Shown: piece by piece, positions 16,175 to 24,665 of the stretch
Layout: each line of letters starts with the position of its first letter
How positions within the stretch are numbered: position 1 is the stretch's first letter
Assembly (NCBI RefSeq): GCF_001277295.1
Contig: NZ_CP011456.1
Coordinates: forward strand, 1,178,001 to 1,242,000
Length of the DNA: 64,000 bases
Source: Anabaena sp. WA102
GTDB taxonomy: Bacteria > Cyanobacteriota > Cyanobacteriia > Cyanobacteriales > Nostocaceae
Reading direction: 5' to 3'
Translations under genes and position numbers: made by a program
Notes under the pieces: model-generated
Seen by the model: the letters and a program-made list of their open reading frames with translations, nothing else
What the model was told of the DNA's origin: nothing
The model's database searches: none

Positions 16175-16468
16175 ATGCAGGAAAAAAGAACAGAAACCAT
16201 TAATCAAGTAATTGAGGGTTATAAGATACTAAGTGAGATTAGTACCGTTATTGGGAAGGTATTGGAAGGAGATAAAAAAGATCATACTCAAGAGGTTTTA
16301 TATAAACTCCTCCTTGGTATGCAAGAGAAGTTAGGTACTCACTACCAGAATATAGACCTTTTAGCTAGAGCTAATGGAGTTAAGATTAAGGAGTATGAGG
16401 GTACTGAATCTGATGATGCAATTGATTGGAATAAACTTTATGAATTTATAAAAACATCCCTAGAGTAA
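16175..16468 (+). CDS. Three-gene array member 1, hypothetical (97 aa)
   Basis: The ATG at 16175 is chosen over the in-frame GTG at 16166, because the same upstream motif before the third member (17496) is GTGTAATTATG, where the GTG frame stops at once. The product is a soluble helical protein. A helix ending DLLARANGVKIKEYEG aligns with IAMVDGATITIFED of member 2, so the three are diverged paralogues. Function unknown. Confidence 0.6.
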   Translation: MQEKRTETINQVIEGYKILSEISTVIGKVLEGDKKDHTQEVLYKLLLGMQEKLGTHYQNIDLLARANGVKIKEYEGTESDDAIDWNKLYEFIKTSLE

Positions 16469-16509
16469 TATCAACAAGTTAACTAACATTACCCCTTTCA
16501 TATTAAGAG

Positions 16510-16551
16510 AATTTAATGAGTTAGCTACAATATTAACTAACTCATTAAATT
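16510..16551. terminator. Bidirectional hairpin after array gene 1
   Basis: Perfect 15-bp inverted repeat (AATTTAATGAGTTAG/CTAACTCATTAAATT) with a 12-nt loop, between two convergent genes. AT-rich, so a moderate terminator. Confidence 0.65.
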
Positions 16552-16563
16552 AATCATTTAATA

Positions 16564-16749
16564 TTAATGTTTCTTAACTGGGGCAGATTCCAATTTTAAA
16601 GTCACCTCTACTACCCCTGTTTTGCTAGTTGTGGTTACTTCCTCAATAGCCTCTACAGTTTTCTCAAATTTCTCATCAGGAGCAAGTTCTTCCTCAACTG
16701 TTTCACCAGTTGTGTAAGTTTTAATGATCTTAGATGGGGGTACTGACAT
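16564..16749 (-). CDS. Small acidic hypothetical protein (61 aa)
   Basis: Begins MSVPPSKIIKTYTTGETVEE, with strongly acidic composition and Val/Thr/Glu-rich strands. It lies on the opposite strand between array units 1 and 2, ending at the shared hairpin. Amphipathic pattern and a clean ATG suggest a real gene, but no family is known to me. Confidence 0.4.
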   Translation of the reverse strand: MSVPPSKIIKTYTTGETVEEELAPDEKFEKTVEAIEEVTTTSKTGVVEVTLKLESAPVKKH

Positions 16750-16911
16750 AATTTTTAGATATGGCTACACTACAGCCATCATTTTATTTTTAATACACTA
16801 ATACCACCCAGTAGGGTTTTCCGTACCTCTAGGTTTCATCCCTTACCTTGCAAGAATGAAACCCTCCTACCCATGAACCTATAGTAATCATTAGTAGAGC
16901 GATCGCATCAC

Positions 16912-16952
16912 AGTGACCTGAATCACATACCTGATGTATAGGATGCTTTATT
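16912..16952 (+). promoter_or_regulatory. CRP-type operator and promoter, unit 2
   Basis: AGTGACCTGAATCACA (16912-16927), one base different from unit 1 in the spacer, preceded by a HIP1 octamer. A -10 candidate TTTATT (16947-16952) sits at the same distance. The leader to the gene (TTAGGTACTTAACCAGGTGTG) nearly repeats that of unit 1. Confidence 0.65.
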
Positions 16953-16981
16953 GTGTTTAGGTACTTAACCAGGTGTGGATT

Positions 16982-17314
16982 ATGACTGATAATGAGATTG
17001 TGGAAGATAAAAATCTAACTGCTATGGATCTGAGAAGAAAGGCTGCTGGTAAATTATTAAATGCCTTTAATCAGTTAAGAGAAACCGACATTTTAATGAC
17101 TGGAAATATATTATCTGGAGAACAAACAGAGCTACGTCAATTCTTACTGGATACTCAAAGGTCTATTGCTTGTCAGCTAGAAAATATAGCTATGGTTGAT
17201 GGGGCAACCATCACGATTTTTGAAGATGCTGATAACTTATATGCACCTAATTTAGATGTAATTAATATGTATATAAGTGGAGAATTAAACTTAGACATAC
17301 CTAGTTTACTTTAA
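16982..17314 (+). CDS. Three-gene array member 2, hypothetical (110 aa)
   Basis: ATG at 16982 chosen for the same reason as member 1. A soluble helical protein with LLDTQRSIACQLENIAMVDG aligning with the helices of members 1 and 3. Downstream an imperfect hairpin (about 17341-17376) resembles those after the other members. Unknown function; the shared CRP-type operator suggests co-regulation by cAMP level or carbon state. Confidence 0.6.
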   Translation: MTDNEIVEDKNLTAMDLRRKAAGKLLNAFNQLRETDILMTGNILSGEQTELRQFLLDTQRSIACQLENIAMVDGATITIFEDADNLYAPNLDVINMYISGELNLDIPSLL

Positions 17315-17420
17315 TTACCCCTCTCATATCAAGAAACCCTGATAAATCAACTATTAGATTAGCTGACTTATCAATTCACCATTTACCATTAGAGTTCTCA
17401 ATAGGGAGCGATCGCACTAT

Positions 17421-17461
17421 AGTGAACACTATCACCTAAACTGAATAGCTAATGGTATACA
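17421..17461 (+). promoter_or_regulatory. CRP-type operator and promoter, unit 3
   Basis: AGTGAACACTATCACC (17421-17436) keeps GTGA-N6-TCAC, again next to a HIP1 octamer. TATACA (17456-17461) is the -10 candidate at class II spacing. This copy is the most diverged. Confidence 0.6.
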
Positions 17462-17495
17462 ATCCCACTGTAATCAATCAACCAAGTGTGTAATT

Positions 17496-17774
17496 ATGAA
17501 GGCTCAAGAAGCAAGAAAAGAAGCAATCAAAAAATTATATAGCTCCTACTTATCAGTAGATGGGGCTTTAAATTCAATGCCTTATGGTGAGAATTTTACT
17601 GTACATAATGATGATGATCAACAATTTGTAAGTAAACTTGATTCTGTAAAAAACACGCTTGAAGAAGCTTTTGAAGATTTGTATGTTGCATACAGAATAG
17701 AGGTAATTTCAAGGGAGGAAATTAGCACCAAGCAAGACTTAATGCAGAAAATTAAAGAAATAGCAGAATCTTAA
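17496..17774 (+). CDS. Three-gene array member 3, hypothetical (92 aa)
   Basis: Soluble, helical; KNTLEEAFEDLYVAYRIEVI matches the helix-turn-strand pattern of members 1 and 2, though sequence identity is low. The ATG follows GTGTAATT. No family recognised. Followed by a 9-bp hairpin at 17803-17839. Confidence 0.6.
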   Translation: MKAQEARKEAIKKLYSSYLSVDGALNSMPYGENFTVHNDDDQQFVSKLDSVKNTLEEAFEDLYVAYRIEVISREEISTKQDLMQKIKEIAES

Positions 17775-17802
17775 ACCCTCAGCCCCCATTCACATCAAAA
17801 AA

Positions 17803-17839
17803 CTTGATGAGTCAACTACTAAATTAGCTGCTCATCAAG
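17803..17839. terminator. Hairpin after array gene 3
   Basis: CTTGATGAG/CTCATCAAG stem, loop GTCAACTACTAAATTAGCTG shortened by pairing. The loop sequence recurs after member 2 (CAACTATTAGATTAGCTGA), showing the terminator was duplicated with the gene. Confidence 0.55.
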
Positions 17840-17877
17840 TCACCATTTACCATATTTGCCGATAGAGATATCTGCTA

Positions 17878-18069
17878 CTAATAAGATGGTGTAACTCCCC
17901 TCCTTCTGTCATACTGTCGGTCTGCTTCACGCTGTTCATCAAAACTAGATGGAGGATGGAATGTATTATTATTAGGGCTATACATCCCTCTCATGCAAGA
18001 CTTAAAACTTCCCATTATCACAAGAGCAAGAATAGTCCCAATTATTCCACCTGCATTATTATCTGCCAT
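17878..18069 (-). CDS. Small membrane-anchored protein (63 aa)
   Basis: One hydrophobic segment (residues 8-21, GGIIGTILALVIMG) followed by a polar Arg/Asp-rich tail (DEQREADRQYDRRRG). Single-span type; no family recognised. Could be a phage lysis accessory, but this is speculation. Confidence 0.4.
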   Translation of the reverse strand: MADNNAGGIIGTILALVIMGSFKSCMRGMYSPNNNTFHPPSSFDEQREADRQYDRRRGVTPSY

Positions 18070-18196
18070 TCACTTAGTATTTAATTTCAAGACTCCTATT
18101 TCAGAATAACTTTTTAGTAGCCCATTCCTTACAGAATAATTACTGAAATATATATACAGACATATACTCAGTATTTGAGAGACATTTATATTTTAT

Positions 18197-18892
18197 TCAG
18201 TTGCTTTTATCAAGATATAAAATAACTTTTTCATAACTAATATCAAAACCTGAATTATTTAATGTTGCTATTAAACCTAACGCATCTGAATGAATCTGTA
18301 GAGCCACTAATTTACCTTTAATTTTATTACAACTCTTCAGGTATCTTAGTAATTGTCCTACCGCATTACAGTCTATAATATCTTTTTTAAATTCTATTAT
18401 CTCATCTCCATTAACTATATCAACTCTACCTTTTCTTAATTTCTGCTGCCTACTTCCACCAAACCTAGCTCTGTACTCTCGCTCAATGTCAACTTCTACA
18501 AAATACATTTTAGGATTATCTAAGCAACAATCGTCCAGATAAATATAAGCTCCTAAATAATTAGCCACCCATAAACTTCTAACTTTATGAAAATATCTTC
18601 CATACTTTTTATTAAAGCTATCTTTAAAGATTTTTAGACTTTTCCCCTCTAATTTAGTAACCTTTCCATGAAGATAATACTCCCTACCAATAACATAGTT
18701 TTTGGCAAAGTCATTTAATTCTACCCCCTTAGCTTCACAAATATGTTTCATAACAAAAGTTACTTCTTCTTCAAAGATAATCCATTTAAGGTTATGCTTT
18801 TCAATTAATAATCTCAACCTATTTAAAATTGATTTATCTGCATTAGGATGTTTCTCTAAAATCAACTGAGTTATATCTATTGAGTCAGTCAT
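18197..18892 (-). CDS. PD-(D/E)XK nuclease-like protein (231 aa)
   Basis: The C-terminal core is clear: Asp158 in KGRVDIVNGDEIIEFKK, E167-F-K169, then Q180-L-L-R-Y in AVGQLLRYLK, the pattern of PD-(D/E)XK nucleases such as Holliday-resolvase-like or restriction-type enzymes. The N-terminal 120 residues (NADKS, KHNLKW, GKSL, SLWVAN) are shared with the protein at 11840-12955, so the element holds two paralogues with a common N-terminal domain. Two large basic patches precede the core. It lies between the small-gene array and the integrase. DNA cleavage is inferred, its target unknown. Confidence 0.6.
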   Translation of the reverse strand: MTDSIDITQLILEKHPNADKSILNRLRLLIEKHNLKWIIFEEEVTFVMKHICEAKGVELNDFAKNYVIGREYYLHGKVTKLEGKSLKIFKDSFNKKYGRYFHKVRSLWVANYLGAYIYLDDCCLDNPKMYFVEVDIEREYRARFGGSRQQKLRKGRVDIVNGDEIIEFKKDIIDCNAVGQLLRYLKSCNKIKGKLVALQIHSDALGLIATLNNSGFDISYEKVILYLDKSN

Positions 18893-18987
18893 GGTGATTT
18901 TTTTAAATTACTTAAATCAGGTTATTCCAATTAAGTTTTTAGTTCTATAATGGAAATAATTAACCTTTATTATTTAGGTATTCAACA

Positions 18988-19236
18988 ATGCCAATACCAA
19001 TCAAAAATGAAATTAACATAGTATTTTCAACCCTACCAGACTTGATAACTGGTTGGAATACTGCAATACAAAAAGTATTTGCAGAGGAGCAAGAAGGTCA
19101 AAAGGTAGAAGTTTTAGAAGCCATCCTTAAAGAATTACCTGAAATGCAAAAAAAGTTTGATTCAGAAATTCAGAAACTAAGTAAGAAAATTGAGAAAGAA
19201 ATAGCAAAGGAGAAAAAGAAAACAAGTAGTGTATAA
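18988..19236 (+). CDS. Small coiled-coil protein (82 aa)
   Basis: After a short hydrophobic start the sequence is a long heptad-like helix rich in Glu/Lys (about residues 35-80, ending KKIEKEIAKEKKK). Convergent with the integrase gene, ending 12 bp from it. Unknown function. Confidence 0.45.
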   Translation: MPIPIKNEINIVFSTLPDLITGWNTAIQKVFAEEQEGQKVEVLEAILKELPEMQKKFDSEIQKLSKKIEKEIAKEKKKTSSV

Positions 19237-19248
19237 GCCAGTAATAAT

Positions 19249-20379
19249 TTATTTGTAAAATATTTCTGGAACTTCAAGTTGTTTGATTACTCCTGAATAA
19301 TGCTTGTAGATTACTTCAGGAGAATTACCCACCATATCAGCAACTTGTTTAACACTAATACCTGCCTCCAAACATAGAGTGATAAAAGTGTGACGACAGT
19401 TATATTGAGGTAAATAATATCTAATCAACTTATCATTGACTAAATTAGTTAATACTGGTTTCCATACTCTATTGAGAAAGTTATGAGTATTTAGCTCTCT
19501 ACCATTGCGATTATAGAAAAGTAATTTCTCAGCTTCTTCATACCCAATATCATTCAAAAGTTCTCTCAGTTGACTATTGATAGGAAACAATCTAATTTGG
19601 TGAGTTTTTGTGTCTTTCCTTATCCTGACATCAGAAGGTACAGCCTCAGCAAATGTGATATGTGTTGAACTAATATGTTTCCATTTCAAGGCTACAGCTT
19701 CTTCAGGTCTGCACCCAGTACAAAATAAAAGCCTGACATAATTAGTGTAGTAAGAATGTGCCAAGGGAGAGTATTTAGGGCAATACTTATTACTAGCAAA
19801 AGCATCAATAATAATAGCTATCTCTTCTTGACTAAAAGTAAGAATAGTATTATTTTTCCTTTTGGTTTTAATAGTTTTAGCTAAATCTTTGAAGGGATTG
19901 ATTTCTATTAGCTTAGATGTAATAGCCCAATTACAGCAAGCATTAAGCTGTTTAAGGGTACGCTTGGCTGTTTCAGCAGAATAATTACTTAGTAAATGAT
20001 TCCTAATGAGGATTGCATCTTTAATGTCGCCAGTAGGTAGTGCTTTAATTCTTTTCTCTATTAGTGAGTAATCCCTGATAACAGTAGACTGTTCCACTTG
20101 ATTACTCTTAAACTGAACATACTCACACCATAAGTCTAGTAAAGTGGATGTTTTTTCCTTTTTAGCAGCCTGATAGTCAGGTTTGTATTTAGCCAGAGTA
20201 GGGTCAAAATAGCCAGCTATGATATCTAGCTCTATCTGCCTTGCTTTCATCTCTGCAACAAGTCTATTCTCAACACTGTCAGCTAGATTCAAAGACAAGT
20301 ATTTCTGATTACCAGCAAACAAAGCTCTAGGAAATCTTAATCTAAGACGACCTTCAAGGGTTTCAATTCCAATTTTCAC
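19249..20379 (-). CDS. Tyrosine recombinase / integrase (376 aa)
   Basis: N-terminal arm and core-binding regions (about 1-170) precede a catalytic domain with Arg224 (CTGCRPEEA), a central Lys region (DTKTHQIRL), R329-H330 (YNCRHTFIT, where the usual first His of HxxR is Tyr), and Tyr361 as nucleophile (YKHYSG). It catalyses integration into and excision from the tRNA gene. It lies about 130 bp from attR and its 5' region carries arm-type repeats, suggesting autoregulation. Intact by length and motifs. Confidence 0.9.
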   Translation of the reverse strand: MKIGIETLEGRLRLRFPRALFAGNQKYLSLNLADSVENRLVAEMKARQIELDIIAGYFDPTLAKYKPDYQAAKKEKTSTLLDLWCEYVQFKSNQVEQSTVIRDYSLIEKRIKALPTGDIKDAILIRNHLLSNYSAETAKRTLKQLNACCNWAITSKLIEINPFKDLAKTIKTKRKNNTILTFSQEEIAIIIDAFASNKYCPKYSPLAHSYYTNYVRLLFCTGCRPEEAVALKWKHISSTHITFAEAVPSDVRIRKDTKTHQIRLFPINSQLRELLNDIGYEEAEKLLFYNRNGRELNTHNFLNRVWKPVLTNLVNDKLIRYYLPQYNCRHTFITLCLEAGISVKQVADMVGNSPEVIYKHYSGVIKQLEVPEIFYK

Positions 20380-20431
20380 TGACTATCCTTGACTATTTTA
20401 GGTTTGCAGAGCATAGTCAAAAAATAGTCAA
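20379..20431. promoter_or_regulatory. Integrase arm-type sites near attR
   Basis: ATAGTCAA at 20413-20420 and 20424-20431, and the inverted form TTGACTAT at 20389-20396 with a near copy at 20379. Direct pairs match those near attL in sequence and 11-bp spacing. They overlap the integrase 5' end and promoter region. Confidence 0.55.
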
Positions 20432-20511
20432 AAGGGTGTAAACACAAATATTCAGCCCTCTAGAACTTTTTATGACTAGGAGCTGAAACCCTGATATAGT
20501 AATGTTTTAAA

Positions 20512-20559
20512 AATGGCTCAGGTCAGATTTGAACTGACGACCCCAGGCTTATGAGTCCC
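20512..20559. other. attR core
   Basis: 48-bp sequence identical to 1163-1210, covering the tRNA from the discriminator base through the anticodon loop. Crossing over happens within it. Confidence 0.9.
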
Positions 20560-20587
20560 GTACTCTAACCAACTGAGCTACTGAGCC
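20514..20587 (-). tRNA. tRNA with CAU anticodon (tRNA-Met type)
   Basis: On the - strand, acceptor GGCTCAG pairs with CTGAGCC, and D- and T-arms are present (GGTCGTCAGTTCAAATCTGAC). The anticodon loop is CTCATAA. CCA is not encoded. It lacks the features I would need to separate elongator Met from lysidine-type Ile. Its 3' half is the attachment site of the element. Confidence 0.9.
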
Positions 20588-20733
20588 ACGTTGTTTTATC
20601 AACTTATCTTAAGATAGCACACCAATTTGCATTTGACAACTATCAATTTCCAGATTTTTACTTTCAAAATAAAGAGAGGGAGTTCACCTCCCTCGATTAA
20701 CCAAAAAATCACTAAATCCCCAACCAGCGAGAA

Positions 20734-23112
20734 TTAAATGCGATTGGGTAAGAAAGCGATAGGGTTAACAGCACCCTTGCCAGATGGATGAACTTCAAAG
20801 TGACTATGAGGTCCAGTGCTGAAACCGGTGCTACCCATAGCCGCGATTGGCTGACCTTGTTGCACTCTTTGACCAGATTGCACCAAAATTCGGCTGTTAT
20901 GTCCATAGCGAGTCAGGCTACCATCATCATGACGGATATCCACAACGTTACCGTAACCACCGCTGTTCCAGCCAGCTTTCTCCACTACACCAGCAGATGA
21001 AGCATAAATAGGTGTGCCGGTTGAGTTAGCAATATCAATCCCCCTGTGCATTCTTCCCCAGCGCCAGCCATAACCAGATGTCAGAACTCCCTTAGCAGGC
21101 CAAATGTAGCCTGTGGTGGAAGAATTAGCTGGGAAACTGGGATTGTCTTCAGTGGTCTGAGGCAAGTGGATATCCACTGCGGCTATAGGTGGTAAAGCGG
21201 GAGAAACAGAAGTTCCTCGCAATTTTCCTAAAGAGTCAGAGGCACTAGTACGAGCAGGAGGTACTGTTAACTTAATGCCAGATGATTTGGGGGGAGAATT
21301 CCATCTAGCGCCAGTTTTGCTAGGCAGAAATTCTGGGTTAATTGGCTCGTTGGTGGGAGCGGATGCTGTTACCAGAGTCTTAAGCGGTTGATTGCTGTAG
21401 CTGGGCAATATTGCTTGAGGTACGGCAATCTGGATGGCATTCGCTTGAGATACTGTGAAGTTATTAGATGATTCAATAGCAACAGGTACAGACTGAATAT
21501 TGTTTTCAGGGGCTGTAACAGCTACACCAGATTGTTGAGCGCGGTATTTATAACGCAATCTCTCAATTTCTGCTTGCAAGCTACGGATACGTTCATTACC
21601 TTTGGCTTTAGATACCTTTTGCACGGGTTTTTGTGAACCCTGCTTTTGGGAAAAAGCTCTTGGTAATGGAGCATCACCGCCTAAGCCGTAAGAGTTACTG
21701 GGAGTAGGTAAGGCTTTGGGAATAACAATAGGAATAGTCGGCTGCCCTTGGCTATCTGGGACTATTGGTGCAGGAACATTTATTCGGTTAGCAATAGTAG
21801 GATAATTAGTCTGTTCTTGCTCTTGTGTCACCACTGGGACTGGGATAGCCACACTATTGGTAGCCGGAGTTTCAATCCCTTCTACCTGCTCATTTATTTT
21901 TGGGGCAGGAATTGTTACACTGGTATTGTTGGCAACAAATGATCTAGGGTTAAAACTAGGGTTATTTAAAGAAGAATTATCTACCTGGCTGGAGGCTTCT
22001 AATATCTTGTCGGCAGGAATAATTAACCTTTGATTAATTTGCAGTTGATTAGGATCACTCAGGTTGTTAGTTCTAACTAGCTCAGAAACTGAAGTACCAT
22101 AACTGTTAGCAATTTCCGCTAAGGTGTCTCCGGGCTTCACTTGATATGTTGAAGCAGACAATTGTGCAACAACTTTTGTTGAGGCTGATGCAGGAACAGG
22201 TATTTGCTGTATCGTCGCACTTGTTTCTTTGTTCTGTTTCAACCGAGAAATCAGATCGGATTGTTGGAAATCAGTCAAGTTCTCCGATTGTTCTGGTACG
22301 GATCTATTAGCTACAGTGGTTGGCTGTGCTTCTTGAATACCAGTTTTTAATAAATCTTGAGTTTGTTCAGACCGTAAGTCTGCCAAACTATTTCTTAAGC
22401 GGATTGATTTTTTCTGTAAGCGATTCAGGGCAAATTCCTGCTGTGCTTTTAATTGGGCATCAACATTACCGCCGGCTAACTCGCCTGCTGACAAATTTTG
22501 GGTACTGCCAGTAACCTCTTCCACTGTAGACAACTTTGATGCTGTCTCAGGCTGTTGGTTATTTGTTGGTAATGTCGCCTGAATTGGGCTATAGCTTACT
22601 CCCGGCGCTAATTGTGAGTGGACAGAATTTCTGTCAACTGATTTGGCTGGGGAAATTACGTTGGATGCAGTGCCTTCGACGGCTGTGCTGTTGGTTGCAA
22701 TTTGCCATTTAGCTTCAAGCCCAGGTACTTGTGAGACTACTGTTGGTTCCAATATCACTGGATTGCCTAACTCACCTGTGGGTGAGACGGTTGGGGCTTC
22801 CAGTTTAGTGGCGGCAAATTTCATCTCAGTCTCAGCAACAAATGGATTTGTTGAAGCTGCTTTTTGACTGCCAACAGGAGCCGCTGCTTGGGCTTGATCG
22901 CTTTGTCGAGTCACCAAAAGGCTGGTTGCCCCCATGGATATTGCCAAGCCAATCATGGCTGCCCGATGAGTCCGCGCCCGGCGAGTCATTTTGGGATTGA
23001 TCTCATAATTTGTTTGCTCTACCGGGGCATCATCGCCGCTGGGGGTATTGTTCAACACAGCCTTATCTCTTTTTTTCAATGCTCGTTTCAAAGACGACCT
23101 CCTAATGATCAC
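20734..23112 (-). CDS. LysM and M23 metallopeptidase envelope protein (792 aa)
   Basis: A basic N-terminus and one membrane segment (51-67) anchor it in the inner membrane. A long low-complexity Ser/Thr/Pro/Gln region follows with a coiled coil near 220-260. LysM spans 322-366 (YQVKPGDTLAEIANSYG). The C-terminal M23 domain from about 670 shows the zinc ligands H689-x3-D693 (HRGID) and H769-S-H771. Such proteins cleave peptidoglycan cross-links or, with partner amidases, guide cell division and septal pore formation. All catalytic residues are present, so it is likely an active endopeptidase. Confidence 0.85.
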   Translation of the reverse strand: MIIRRSSLKRALKKRDKAVLNNTPSGDDAPVEQTNYEINPKMTRRARTHRAAMIGLAISMGATSLLVTRQSDQAQAAAPVGSQKAASTNPFVAETEMKFAATKLEAPTVSPTGELGNPVILEPTVVSQVPGLEAKWQIATNSTAVEGTASNVISPAKSVDRNSVHSQLAPGVSYSPIQATLPTNNQQPETASKLSTVEEVTGSTQNLSAGELAGGNVDAQLKAQQEFALNRLQKKSIRLRNSLADLRSEQTQDLLKTGIQEAQPTTVANRSVPEQSENLTDFQQSDLISRLKQNKETSATIQQIPVPASASTKVVAQLSASTYQVKPGDTLAEIANSYGTSVSELVRTNNLSDPNQLQINQRLIIPADKILEASSQVDNSSLNNPSFNPRSFVANNTSVTIPAPKINEQVEGIETPATNSVAIPVPVVTQEQEQTNYPTIANRINVPAPIVPDSQGQPTIPIVIPKALPTPSNSYGLGGDAPLPRAFSQKQGSQKPVQKVSKAKGNERIRSLQAEIERLRYKYRAQQSGVAVTAPENNIQSVPVAIESSNNFTVSQANAIQIAVPQAILPSYSNQPLKTLVTASAPTNEPINPEFLPSKTGARWNSPPKSSGIKLTVPPARTSASDSLGKLRGTSVSPALPPIAAVDIHLPQTTEDNPSFPANSSTTGYIWPAKGVLTSGYGWRWGRMHRGIDIANSTGTPIYASSAGVVEKAGWNSGGYGNVVDIRHDDGSLTRYGHNSRILVQSGQRVQQGQPIAAMGSTGFSTGPHSHFEVHPSGKGAVNPIAFLPNRI

Positions 23113-23860
23113 TAGCGTTTAACTGAATCTTGATTTTTAAGTTTGGATATTAATCCATGATTGATATCACATTAAACCATACATCAAGATCACATTCACC
23201 AGAGACACTTACGCAAGATTAACGTGCTTCTCTGATTTAAACAAGTTCCACACTTTTGTAAACCCTAAAGTTTTTGGTGCTGTCTTGTCTAAGTCACTCC
23301 TCACAACCTAGAAATTTTCACTGTTGAGATTCATCCTCAGTTATTTTGCTGCAAAAACACAGAACTAAACAAATATCATAACTTGGCTAGGTTTATTGTC
23401 TTCGTTAGCTCATGATCTGGGACAATTTCTACAATAGCAATGATCCCGCTGTAGACGTTTTCAAGATTTTTTGACTAAATCCGTTTTATCAATACGAGAT
23501 TTTACTTTTATTCTTCCCTAAAAAACAACCGTATACAACATCCGCGATTTTTGCATGATTTTGTTGTATTTCTGGATACAATGTTGTCTGATTCATTGAG
23601 AGTCAAGGTGTTGGGGAGTTTTGGCTTTTTTGAGTCATAAGCTGAGAATTAACTAAAATCTATCCTTGTTGGTTAGATCACCCTGAAAATATCTATACAA
23701 ATTTCTTATGTCATGTTAGCAGACTTTATCAGTATTTACCATGATTAATCTTTTATTTCTGTATTCTATGCAACATTGTTTTCAGGAGTTCTGGCATGGT
23801 TGATTCTGATCAATATGTTTCTATCACAGTTAATCCTAAATTTCTGTTGGTGAATATGAA
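23113..23860. other. Intergenic, no gene seen
   Basis: About 750 bp upstream of the M23 gene. AT-rich, without an ORF, clear promoter, hairpin or repeat family that I can identify. Confidence 0.5.
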
Positions 23861-24322
23861 TTATTGTAAATAGCCTAACTGACGACGACACTCAAATAAA
23901 CCTATGGCTACGCTGACTGAGAGGTTCAAGCTCCTCACACCGGGTTCATACATGGGAATATATAAGGTGGAGTCACAAGTGGAGAGAATGGGATCTGGTA
24001 ATCCTGCTGTTTCACTGCCAAAGAGTAGCCAGTCATCTGGTTGAAATTCAAAATTAATGTAATTAAAATTACCACGAACGCTAAAACCTAAGCATCTACC
24101 TCCACGTTGTTTATGTACGTTTTGAAATGTTTCTATGGAATTATGATAATGGAATTTAACGTAAGGCCAATAATCTAACCCGGCTCGTTTGAGATAGCGA
24201 TCGCTAATTTCAAATCCTAATGGACCAACTAGATGTAATTCCGTACCTGTAGCAGCACAAGTCCGGGCAATATTGCCAGTATTAGGAGGAATTTGTGGGT
24301 TGACTAAAACTATCTGGGGCAT
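23861..24322 (-). CDS. trmL: tRNA (cytidine(34)-2'-O)-methyltransferase (153 aa)
   Basis: A minimal SPOUT methyltransferase with all three family motifs: NPQIPPNTGNIARTCAATG (substrate/AdoMet side), FGSETAGLP, and SLNLSVSVAIG in the trefoil knot. Length matches TrmL. It 2'-O-methylates the wobble base of tRNA-Leu isoacceptors in the cytoplasm. Single gene with no operon partner; the next gene upstream is separated by a long tandem repeat. Confidence 0.9.
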   Translation of the reverse strand: MPQIVLVNPQIPPNTGNIARTCAATGTELHLVGPLGFEISDRYLKRAGLDYWPYVKFHYHNSIETFQNVHKQRGGRCLGFSVRGNFNYINFEFQPDDWLLFGSETAGLPDPILSTCDSTLYIPMYEPGVRSLNLSVSVAIGLFECRRQLGYLQ

Positions 24323-24518
24323 CTTTCTCAGCTCTAAATTGTATATTAGGAAATTTCTTACTGTCTAAAAATCTACCAAAATGTAGAGGCGATATATAGT
24401 TTTTTTTAATATGTACGAAGTATTTCCCTGTGATTATTTTTTTAAATCATTCAGGAGTTAGGAGTCAGGAGGGAAAGAAGGAGTAGGAATCAGGAAGAAT
24501 GTTCTCGACTTTAAAAAA

Positions 24519-24665
24519 TTGCCTCTTGCCTCTTGCCTTTTGCCTCTTGCCTCTTGCCTCTTGCCTCTTGCCTCTTGCCTTTTGCCTCTTGCCTTTTGCC
24601 TCTTGCCTCTTGCCTCTTGCCTTTTGCCTCTTGCCTCTTGCCTTTTGCCTCTTGCCTCTTGCCTA
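24519..24665. repeat. Heptamer tandem repeat (TTGCCTC)n
   Basis: About 21 consecutive TTGCCTC/TTGCCTT units, abutting the 3' end of gshA. Two frames are open through it only because of the period. This is the short tandemly repeated repetitive sequence type known in heterocystous cyanobacteria; the same heptamer occurs inside family C elements and at 27685. Confidence 0.9.

Larger units (their letters stand above)
1163..20559. mobile_element. Integrated tRNA-borne element / defective prophage (about 19.3 kb)
   Basis: The interval is bounded by a perfect 48-bp direct repeat (1163-1210 and 20512-20559). The right copy is the 3' half of a tRNA gene and the left copy is the displaced 3' half. 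A tyrosine recombinase (19249-20379) sits just inside the tRNA side. Paired ATAGTCAA motifs 11 bp apart lie inside both ends. Gene content is phage-like (terminase subunits, portal-like protein, polymerase-like replication gene) with many short unknown genes, but no capsid or tail gene is recognisable. HIP1 octamers, frequent outside, occur only four times inside by eye. An IS4-type insertion has damaged the packaging block, so it is probably defective. Confidence 0.9.
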
